Assembly (NCBI GenBank): GCA_016987375.1
Contig: PJRA01000323.1
Span: forward strand, 829,732 to 856,739
Reading direction: 5' to 3'
Length of the DNA stretch: 27,008 nt
Origin: Brachionus koreanus
Taxonomy: Eukaryota; Rotifera; Eurotatoria; Ploima; Brachionidae
The notes beneath the pieces are model-generated. The model worked only from the letters and a program-made list of their open reading frames with translations, searched no databases and was not told the origin of the DNA. Both the position numbers and the translations under genes were made by a program. Below are positions 19,708-27,008 of this stretch, in pieces. The number at the start of each line of letters is the position of its first letter. Position 1 is the first letter of the stretch.

Positions 19708-20439
19708 ACTGATGTTGCATAATTAGTTACACAAAACTTGATTAAATTTTTTCTACTATAAAAATTTTTAAAATTACAGCAATGGTCAATACATTTGTAG
19801 AAAAAGACAAAATTTATAATTTTGGAAATTTTTTTAAAAAATGTTAATTGGTACTGAAAGACAGATTCGCTTTTGTAAAAAGGGTGAAAAATTATTTTGT
19901 AAATAATCCAAATATTTTAAAAGCCGATGCTGCAAATCACTTTTTTCAGAAAGGTATTTGCAGAAAGACGGCAAATAACCATATCAATCGAATGCTTGGA
20001 AAAACGACTTCTACCATTCATCAAAAAGTATCACAGTGACTATAAATATTTGTTATGGCTTGATTTAGTAAGTACTCATAGATCTGCTGAGAAAATTTCT
20101 TGTATTGATCAAATGGTTTATTATGTACCATAAGACATTAATCCTCCAAATGCTGCACAAGCAAGACTTATAGAGAACTTTTGGGGTATCTTGGAACATA
20201 ATGTCTATGAAGGAGCTTGGGAAGCAACAACAGAACAACAATTGATTCGATTTATTGAATCATGTTTGAAATAAAATTGATTCAAACTTTATACAATCAC
20301 TTATGTTGGGTGTTAATACAAAAAAATAGTTTTTAACAGATAAGATAAGGATTAAATAAAAAATATTTTTTGATTTGGCTTTTACCATTCCTAAGTTATA
20401 AGGGTTTGAATTTTGTGTAATCATTAATGCACCACCCGT
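19708..20439 (+). mobile_element. mariner-family element, internally deleted, with both terminal repeats and TA duplication
   Basis: Flanked by TA (19706-19707, 20440-20441). The left end ACTGATGTTGCATAATTAG and the reversed right end ACGGGTGGTGCATTAATGA are inverted repeats that continue through ATTACACAAAA. Inside, on the plus strand, is a transposase start, RFAFVKRVKNYFVNNPNILK with ANHFFQKGICRKTANNHINR (helix-turn-helix), fused with a frameshift near 19995 to a transposase end, RLLPFIKKYHSDYKYLLWLD, NPPNAAQARLIENFWGILEH and a stop at about 20272. The middle, with the first catalytic Asp, is missing, so the copy is non-autonomous. The usual second Asp region (PDL..SH) is altered to LDLVSTH and the usual IEDFW to IENFW. 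Confidence 0.85.
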
Positions 20440-20740
20440 TAGTCATACTTTCTACTTTTGAAAAATGTTTAACGAAAGAAGCATGTTCTCTATCAAACAT
20501 TTTGTAATTTTTCTTCAATTTTTTAAATTATTTTTTTGAAAAGTTGGTAATTTAAATTAGTTAATAAAAAACATTTTATGCTTGTAATAAATTAGTTTAA
20601 TTGACTCCAATTTAAACTTTTAATGATTTTATTTTAGTAAATTTATTGAGTCCAATAAATCTTATGTTCATTAAAGCTTTAATACTTAAATACTAGCTGT
20701 GGTGTCTTTGACAAAGACAACACAAAGTCACCATCTGATT

Positions 20741-21005
20741 TGATCAGCGGCAATGTAAAATCTTAGTACAAAAATTACAGTAAAAAAAGGAAAAACTAAA
20801 TAATTTTTTTTCTAGTTATGCAAAAATGGTTCTGTAAACAGTACAATGTTGTACAAGTTTGTACCAACGAATTCTCATTTTGAATTCGTTGGTACAAAGT
20901 ACAGAACCTTTACAGAACCATTTTTGCACAACTAGAAAAGAAATTATTTAGTTTTTCCTTTTTTTACTGTAATTTTTGTACTAAGATTTCACATTGCCTT
21001 GATCA
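20741..21005. repeat. 265-bp fold-back hairpin element, arms about 125-134 bp
   Basis: The left arm 20741-20874 and right arm 20882-21005 are nearly perfect inverted copies around a 7-nt loop (TCATTTT), from TGATCA at the outside to GAATTCGTTGGTACAAA at the centre. The main difference is an unmatched block of roughly 10-20 nt near the centre, plus a few substitutions. No ORF. Probably a fold-back transposon or MITE; as RNA it would form a long hairpin. Confidence 0.85.
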
Positions 21006-21196
21006 GCTTCTTCTTATTGTGACTGACTAAGGCGCATATGCAGATATGGTTGCAACCAAGCAGTTATATCTGCCATCTCTGTATTTTAGTTTTTATTCGC
21101 ATGCGTTAGTCAATTACAAAACTACTTGAATTTTGAATCTGATTTTATACTGAATTTAAACTTGTACTGAATAAACAATTTTATTTTACTTCGGCC

Positions 21197-21323
21197 TAAG
21201 CTTTAATATTTTTAATTTTTAGAACAGCCGTTTTCATATATCTTTTTTTAAATAAATTTCTTTACAAATAAAAAAACATTTTGGTAACGTAGGATACCAC
21301 ACTAGCTTAAATATTAAAGCTTA
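21197..21323. repeat. Perfect 15-bp inverted repeat (21197-21211 / 21309-21323)
   Basis: TAAGCTTTAATATTT pairs exactly with AAATATTAAAGCTTA, 97 nt apart. AT-rich, so chance cannot be excluded. Confidence 0.4.
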
Positions 21324-21835
21324 AAATAAGTAAAAATTTTTACTTCTATTAAATAGTCATTAATTAGCTATTAGTATTTAACCTTAAGATTAAAAACTAA
21401 AAATTTTATTTTTTTTATTTTTCGATTAAAAAAAAACATTAAACATTCAAGTTTTGGTGCGGCATTATTTTTATAAAAATTCAATAAAAAGACTCACAGG
21501 AGGATTACCAAGGCTCTCCTCGTCTAATATCAGAAAAATTATTTATCATTTTTTAAAATTATCAGTAATTTAATTTTTCACATTTCTGTCTACAACAGCT
21601 TAAAATATTTTTAAGAAATGGTGTTTCATTAGGAAGCCTACACTCCAGAAATAATTTTCTCACAATAAAAAAAAATTTAATGTTGAAAAATAATTAACAT
21701 TAATATCTCTTAATTAATTTTCTTTTAAATTAAAATAAAACATAAAAGTATAAAAAAACTTGTTTAATTGTTTTTCAAATTTGATCACAATATTGTGCTG
21801 TTTACACATATTTTAAATTAAAATTTATTGGGAAA

Positions 21836-22345
21836 AACTCTTCTTAGCAGCTCCGAAAGGCGTAGTGCCTTTTTTTCAGCCAGTCTGATAGGAATGCTTT
21901 TATAACTCATTTTTGCAGCTTTTCAAAAACGGTTCTGAATTTTTGTTGTTTTGCATTAGATCGTTTAGAGAAGTATATCTTAGAAGTACAGTGGTTTATT
22001 GCAACGCATAAAATGCGTAAATCTGACATCAGATTATGTGCAAAAAATATAATGAAAGTTTTTGTCTATTTTTGCTTTTAAAATATCGTTAGATTGAGCT
22101 TCCACTGCATCCACTCCCAGCTTATTCTAGCCATTTACTACACGGTTTGTGAAGAAGTAGTATCTTTGGACACAATTTTTGATTATTTTTTGATTTTTGA
22201 ACGTTTTTAGTGAGTTGTTCGATTGCCATTTGACGTCATTTGTGATTTTGACATTTGATCAATATTTTAATCATTTGAATTAAGTCACCTCTCATTCGCC
22301 TTTGGGTTAAATTAGTCAGATTTATAGCCTTTAGTCTATCGACAT
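21836..22345 (-). mobile_element. LINE 3' end: C-terminal reverse-transcriptase fragment and tail
   Basis: Minus-strand frames read INLTNLTQRRMRGDLIQM (about 22325-22270) and, after a frameshift, YFFTNRVVNGW with VDAVEAQS (about 22165-22090). These are the typical R..RGDLIQ..KI and FF.NR..N.WN.LP motifs after the catalytic core of LINE reverse transcriptases. Stops and frameshifts occur. The tail contains a small hairpin (AAAGGC GTAGT GCCTTT, near 21856). The catalytic core is absent, as expected of a 5'-truncated insertion. It may be the same broad type as the relic at 195-935, but the two do not overlap, so this cannot be tested here. Confidence 0.78.
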
Positions 22346-22384
22346 GAATTAATCGTTGATTTCATCTACGATTAATTCATGTCG
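22340..22384. repeat. Perfect 16-bp inverted repeat with 13-nt loop
   Basis: CGACATGAATTAATCG (22340-22355) and CGATTAATTCATGTCG (22369-22384) are exact complements. It sits at the 5' truncation point of the minus-strand LINE fragment, suggesting it arose at the insertion or breakage junction. Confidence 0.85.
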
Positions 22385-22738
22385 AGCTCTTGTTTTTATT
22401 AATTTAATGAGTAATTGATTTGAACCATCTTCTATTTTGAATATTTTTCGCATTCTGTGAACAGAGATTATATTTAGCAATACAAGTTTTTGAATTTAAA
22501 GTAAAATATTCCCAAGTCTTAAGAAAACTTGTATTTTTTTAAAATATTTTAGATGATTTTTTCCAAATTGGAATATATTTTTTGAATATTTCAATAAGAG
22601 TTCAATTAAATAAAATTTATAATTTTGTTTTAAATTTTTTTAAAAAATGTTTCTTACGGTATACAACCCTAGAAATTTTGTATAATTCATTCAATTAATA
22701 CTGTTTTTTGAAAAAATAAAAACATCTATGACTGGTAG

Positions 22739-23361
22739 TTAGTCGACCGCATTTTTGGGTTGAATTTTTTTGTATGATATGGGAGTGGTTGAGTTTTGGA
22801 CACATAGATTTTTTCTTTTTAGACTTGCCAAAGTTTTTGTTTTCAATTCGCCAGTTTCTATATCTATTTTATCAAATTCATTTTCTTCTTCATACAAATA
22901 AATAAAATTTTCATCAACAGAAATTCGCTTATATTTATTATGTAAACCGTAACAAATAGAAGGTTGGCTTTTTATCCATTTAAAGGGTGAATAATCAAGC
23001 TCTCCTTCAAAATTATAACATATTATTTCAAATTCAGTTTGAGAATTAACTGTTAGACAAAGTATAAAATTATTGAATAAAGTAAAACTAATAATAACAT
23101 AATTGTACTGATTTAATTTTTTTATCCATTGAAAACCTTTTTTTGAACCTGTGCATCTAAGACAACTTTTTTCATCAATTTGAAAGCTAATTTCATCATT
23201 AACTTTTATAATATGGCCATTTTCCTTCGGTTCAAATAGTTGATTTTTTTTTACTAAAGGATCATTGACTTCTTGATTTAATTGATTTGATTTCACAGAT
23301 TCAATAGATTGATTTTCATCATACGTCTTTTGTTCATATGTATTATTCTGCGCATCAGAAT
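22739..23361 (-). CDS. Unrecognised terminal exon, possible beta-propeller-like protein segment
   Basis: The frame is open from 23506 to the stop at 22739, but a strong acceptor (TTTTTATTTCTTTAG) ends at 23362, so the first 48 codons (hydrophobic, AT-rich) are probably intron. The exon gives about 207 residues: a Gln/Asn/Ser-rich stretch, then alternating beta-like segments (FNNFILCLTV, FEIICYNFEGEL, ISVDENFIYLYEEENEF, IDIETGEL) that resemble one or two propeller blades, though no family is identified. Its phase (1) matches the donor at 25983-25982, so it may be an alternative last exon of the Rel-like gene, or part of a separate gene whose start was cut off. A MITE begins four bases beyond 23506. 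Confidence 0.45.
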
Positions 23362-23509
23362 CTAAAGAAATAAAAAAGAGCTCTAAAAAAATCTTTAAAA
23401 TAAGACAAATAGCACAAAAAATTGTTTTTGTTAAATTTTTCAACTTTCCTTTGTTTTTATCAACCTTGATCTCATGATAGGATGTTATATTTAGCATATA
23501 AAACATATA

Positions 23510-24127
23510 CAGTGGTGATTCGCTACATGGATTTTAGCAAATTTTACGTAAAATTACGTTAAATATTGTAAATATTTGTAAAACCAAAAAAGGCCAATAA
23601 AATCTTAATAAATGCAATTTTTTAATAAAATTTTCAATTTTTTTCATTTTTCTTTTTGAATAGATTAAATTTTAAAATTTTATTTATTTTACGTAAAATT
23701 AGGTAAAAAAAGGTAAAATTTGAGAAAAAATAGTAAAAAAAAAGTATAAATTACTAATTTTATAGAAAATTTATTAAATTTAACTTATATTTTTTGTATA
23801 CTAATGATTTGACCAGTCTTCTTCTTTAGGCCATTACAGAAATAACTTCACGTAAATTTACGTAAAAAAATAAAATTTTAAAATATAATCTATTCAAAAA
23901 GAAAAATGAAAAAAAGTGAAAATTTTATTAAAAAATTGCATTTATTAAGATTTTATTGGCCTTTTTTGGTTTTACAAATATTTACAATATTTAACGTAAT
24001 TTTAAGTAAATTAATGTAAATTTGCGTAAATTTTCTTTTTTTTACAAAAGTCATTTTACATAAATTTACCGAAATTTACGTAATTTTACGTAAAAATTGT
24101 TAAAATCCATGTAGCGAATCACCACTG
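23510..24127. mobile_element. 618-bp MITE with long terminal inverted repeats and TA target duplication
   Basis: Both ends read inward CAGTGGTGATTCGCTACATG and go on as inverted copies; TA flanks both sides (23508-23509, 24128-24129), as for Tc1/mariner elements. The left arm is about 190 bp. The right arm is about 268 bp because it carries roughly 90 extra bases made of decayed TTTACGTAAAT-type repeats. The palindromic core TTTACGTAAA recurs in both arms. No transposase. Sequence after the first 27 bases stays similar over more than 100 bp (for instance AAACCAAAAAAGGCCAATAA in both). Confidence 0.9.
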
Positions 24128-24293
24128 TAGAATTAAGTATGAAAACAAAAAAAAGCTTACTTAATAAATAGAAAAAAAATTCAAAGAAAAAACTGGTTAA
24201 AATTTGGTTAAAGTATAGTTATAAAAGATTAATGTTAAAAAAACCTTTGAACTATTTAAAAGCAGATTAGAGATCAATACTTAAGTTATATGT

Positions 24294-24480
24294 TTTTATA
24301 AAGATGTATTTTCATATAAGCAAACAATTTTACTGTAATAATGTTGATTTTTACTTTCAATAGCAGAACCATAGTTTTCCGATTCCATTGATTGTGTCCC
24401 ATTATACCCATTATCATTAAAATACATATTGTTATAACCTTGATAATTAAAAATAGTATAGTTTTTAACATTTTGATGAT
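24294..24480. repeat. Direct repeat, unit 1 of a 187-bp duplication
   Basis: Pairs with 25351-25537 at a constant offset of 1,057 bp with about 97-98% identity. The similarity begins at the stop codon and runs about 42 nt past the exon's acceptor. Confidence 0.92.
24296..24438 (-). CDS. Duplicated terminal exon, copy 1
   Basis: 143 nt from acceptor ATTATCAAG (before 24438) to a TAA stop (24298-24296), phase 1. It encodes 46 residues rich in Asn, Tyr, Ser and Gly (YNNMYFNDNGYNGTQSMES to LYENTSL). It differs from copy 2 at only two bases, both synonymous (TCG/TCA Ser and TTA/CTA Leu). Likely an alternative last exon of the Rel-like gene; it has no domain I recognise. The acceptor is weak, so the exon start is uncertain. 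Confidence 0.5.
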
Positions 24481-24945
24481 AGATTTTCATGAAAAGGAAG
24501 CAAAAACTGACCCAAGATAATTTCTGTCATTTAGTAAAAAACAAAAAGTCACTATATCATATTATTAGTTGATGTTTTGAATAATTTATCTACCATTACT
24601 TACTTATTAAAATTTATTTTACCTTATTTGACAATTTGTTGTTGCATCTTTATTCTCTTTGGAAATCTAGTCACGTACTGGATTCAATATTTAAGCAACT
24701 CAATTTTATTTTTATATATTATTCTTATTTTTTATTCATTATTCTTTATCTTTATTTAATGAAGTAATAGTTATAACTTGTCTTTCTATTAACTCCCTAA
24801 TACATTACAACTATTATCTGAGATAGTCCAAGAACAATTATTAAAGATAGTCTAACTAGTTAATTCAGCAACATTTTTACTAGCATTTAATAAATTAACT
24901 AATATAACTGAGAAAAATTGAAAAAATCGACCTTAAACTGATAAA

Positions 24946-25325
24946 TTGGCAGACATCAAAATTAATGAAGAGAGCAAAATTAAAAAAACAACTAAGATGT
25001 TATTTCTTGCTGATACAGGATTAGATTACCGTCATAGAATAATAATTTTTGAAACCAAAGAGAATTTGGCCATCTTAGATTCAGAACCTATATGGTATGT
25101 TAACTTAGATATATACCCAAAGCCTATCATACAATTGTTTATAATTAATATTTATAAAATTTTTGTACGGTTTTTTTCCGAACAAACTAGAGGCAACTTA
25201 TATTAATTTTTTAAACTTATTAAATATTCATATTATAAAAGAACCAAATTATGTTGACAAGGCATTGATAAATTCAATTAAAAAAATCTTCAAATGCTCA
25301 AATATTTGTGGCTGTTATTAAGTTG
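24946..25325 (+). mobile_element. MULE transposase relic (N-terminal part of catalytic domain)
   Basis: The frame 24946-25203 reads MLFLADTGLDYRHRIIIF, ETKENLAILDSEPIWYVNLD and PKPIIQLFIIN, the RxxIFxTxENLxxLxxSxxWxxDGTF..xPxxFxQLYxIH pattern of animal MULE transposases. The catalytic Asp of the DGTF motif is lost (WYVNLDI). After a stop it continues FFKLIKYS and then, frameshifted, INSIKKIFKCSNICGCYY. No terminal repeats found. It lies between the two exon copies. Confidence 0.72.
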
Positions 25326-25350
25326 CTGTCAGAATTTAATTGAGAAAGTT

Positions 25351-25537
25351 TTTTATAGAGATGTATTTTCATATAAGCAAACAATTTTACTGTAATAATG
25401 TTGATTTTTACTTTCAATAGCAGAACCATAGTTTTCTGATTCCATTGATTGTGTCCCATTATACCCATTATCATTAAAATACATATTGTTATAACCTTGA
25501 TAATTAAAAATATTATAGTTTTTAACAGTTTGATGAA
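25351..25537. repeat. Direct repeat, unit 2 of a 187-bp duplication
   Basis: Partner of 24294-24480. A MULE transposase relic lies between the two units. Confidence 0.92.
25353..25495 (-). CDS. Duplicated terminal exon, copy 2
   Basis: Same structure as copy 1 and the same 46-residue product: acceptor ATTATCAAG before 25495, stop at 25355-25353. It lies 488 nt downstream of the Rel-like exon donor in transcription order and joins it in phase 1, completing a Gly codon, so it is the nearest candidate last exon. Confidence 0.5.
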
Positions 25538-25982
25538 ATTTAAGTTTGAAAAAGTTAAGCAGTTAGTTAAAATATAGAAATTTACATTTATTTGTTAAAT
25601 TTTTTAAATAATTAACTATCTGCATAATAATATTTTTTCATAACTATTTTTTTCAAAGGAAAAATACAAGAATATATATTCTTATATGTTCTAATATATT
25701 TATGCAAAATTCAAGAAAAATTTCTAAATTTCCTTCAATTCTGATCTAAAAAAATATTGATTTAAAATTCGATTCGGGATTTTAGGGAAAGATAGAATCA
25801 GGAGGACCGGACATTCTCTGTCAGAGTGCTATGTGTATGAATGTTGAGAGCAACCCTATGCTTAGTCCTTGGCAATTATCAAATGACCATTACAAATCAC
25901 CATAGACACACGATATCACAGACGTTGCCGATTTGTTCCTTTTGATTTATAATCTCTAGAAAATAGTTTTAAAATTATTTAC
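25538..25982 (-). other. Probable intron, with a GC-richer foreign patch
   Basis: Intronic in the Rel-like model. 25796-25925 is less AT-rich than its surroundings (CAGGAGGACCGGACATTCTC and onward) and looks like an insertion, but no coding or terminal-repeat match was recognised. Confidence 0.35.
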
Positions 25983-26498
25983 CTTTAAAATTTTTACTAA
26001 CTTCACCATGATTGTAATTTAATTCTATTTCGTTCGATTCAAGTGTTTTATTTTGATTGTCAGTTTTAATGAGCTTTAATTTCACTTTTTTTGTATTATC
26101 TAAATCATGGTTATCGCTGCCAAAGTCTAACTTTAGAGATAATTTAATTTGTTTCTTAAAAAAAAATTCAATTTTTATTTTTCTAATATTAACCAGTAAT
26201 ACATTTTTAATAGAATTTTTTGATATTTCCATTTCAAAATCTTTTTCCAAATTATCAATTGAAAATATTGCACTTAATTTTTGAATTTGTTTTTTTTGTA
26301 GTTCATCTGCTTCTATTTTTATTATATTTTCGCCATTTTGTTTATATTCTTCCACAAATTTTATCTTGAATATTTTTGAAATTATAATATCGGAATAAAC
26401 AGTTTTAAGTGAATTTTCTTGATCATTTTTCAACACAATTTGAAAACAAAGACGTGTTTCATTTTTTACTGGTTTCTTCTTATCAAATGATTCATTTA
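25983..26498 (-). CDS. Rel-homology-like exon (divergent NF-kB/Rel family protein), partial gene
   Basis: Family knowledge: Rel/NF-kB proteins are dimeric transcription factors with an N-terminal DNA-binding and a C-terminal Ig-like dimerisation domain. Seen: the exon starts after TTTTACTTTTAG (phase 1) and ends at the donor GTAAAT (25982), phase 1, giving about 171 residues. NETRLCFQIVLKND resembles the end of the DNA-binding half (VRLCFQ.F..D). After SDIII, FKIKF and GENIIKIEADELQKKQIQ fall where LKI and GGEEIYLLCDKVQKDDI lie in p50, and KKVKLKLIKT with LESNEIELNY falls where the VQLRR..SEP..F.Y strands lie. Identity is low and the Lys-rich composition could mislead, so this is a proposal. 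A 48-nt in-frame stretch (26202-26155, GTATTA to TTTTAAG) could be an unspliced mini-intron. Upstream exons would lie beyond the right edge. Confidence 0.45.
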
Positions 26499-27008
26499 CT
26501 AAAAGTAAAATTTGTATAGAATTTTATTGCTTAGTTTATTAAATGTTTTTTAATGATGTGCATTTTAAATAAAAATTAAGATTTTTACACAGCTATCTTT
26601 GAAAAATATTGCCTAACTAAGAGTTGTTCTCAGAGCAAATGACTAAAGTTCTATTCTTAAACCGTAACACCTAACAATTTTTTTAAAATCGTAAAACAAA
26701 AATTAATAAAAATTACTATGTAAAATAGAGAAGGATTGGTTTTGCAAATTTAAAACAATTATAAAATATGTAGTGCACCAAAATAGTGATCTAGTTCATT
26801 GATCAATTATTTCTTATGCAGAAAGAGTTGGAGAGTTTTTAAATTAAGCAGTTTAAGAGCAAAATTTACTCAAAATTAGAAGATATTTAAGAATTAATCA
26901 TAAAGGTGGTAATATTGTTAAACTTTTTGATTACCCCAATTTCTAAACTTTTGCACCGACTTTTATTTTTTAATTTTTAGATGAAGTTTTTTGATTATAA
27001 ATTTTTAA
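26499..27008 (-). other. Probable intron of the Rel-like gene
   Basis: No open frame on the minus strand and nothing recognisable; AT-rich sequence up to the window edge. Confidence 0.4.

Larger units (their letters stand above)
19353..22738. other. Intergenic region downstream of FBXO32, transposon-rich
   Basis: No host gene seen. It holds a deleted mariner, a fold-back hairpin, a 15-bp inverted repeat and a LINE 3' end, listed separately. 22400-22738 is AT-rich with no feature I can support. Confidence 0.6.

Noticed and set aside
20703..20719. 8-bp palindrome TGTCTTTG-A-CAAAGACA
   Set aside because: Too short to mean anything alone in AT-rich DNA.
24577..24759. 60-codon hydrophobic plus-strand frame
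   Set aside because: Composition of random AT-rich DNA; no start context or homologue.

Overview
The window is eukaryotic and almost certainly metazoan nuclear DNA. It is very AT-rich, its genes are split by GT-AG introns (several only 51-67 nt long), and it carries recognisable animal genes in a background of decayed transposons. The short introns, very low GC and Ser/Asn/Gln-rich proteins would suit a monogonont rotifer such as Brachionus, but that is an inference; some flatworms and cnidarians look similar. No tRNA, rRNA or CRISPR array was found.

Left part (1-10768, minus strand): the 5' half of a RALGAPA gene, the alpha subunit of the Ral GTPase-activating complex. Five coding exons could be placed, and every intron phase agrees across the junctions (1, 2, 0, 1, 0). 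They encode about 1,044 residues; the catalytic GAP domain lies beyond the left edge. The introns hold a LINE reverse-transcriptase relic on the opposite strand (195-935), a 54-bp micro-transposon (1682-1735), several inverted repeats, a mariner relic, a collapsed LTR retrotransposon and a small zinc-finger-like ORF.

Middle (10769-16108): a divergent intergenic region holding a Tc1-like transposase relic (minus), a short inverted-repeat element, the C-terminal end of a MULE transposase (plus) and an RTE-type endonuclease fragment (plus). Then comes a complete four-exon gene on the plus strand (16109-19352) for the F-box protein FBXO32/FBXO25 (atrogin-1 family, about 400 residues).

Right part (19353-27008): an internally deleted mariner with both inverted repeats and TA target duplication (19708-20439), a 265-bp fold-back hairpin, a LINE 3' end with a perfect 16-bp hairpin at its boundary, and a 618-bp MITE with long terminal repeats (23510-24127). 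On the minus strand is a probable partial gene: an exon resembling the Rel-homology region of NF-kB proteins (25983-26498), followed by a 143-nt terminal exon present twice (2 differences, both synonymous) and a third possible terminal exon (22739-23361). All three downstream acceptors have the phase that the Rel-like exon's donor requires. A MULE transposase relic lies between the two exon copies.

No wholly new system was recognised. The most interesting items are the duplicated terminal exon with its alternative partner, and the family link between the 54-bp and 732-bp mariner-type elements.
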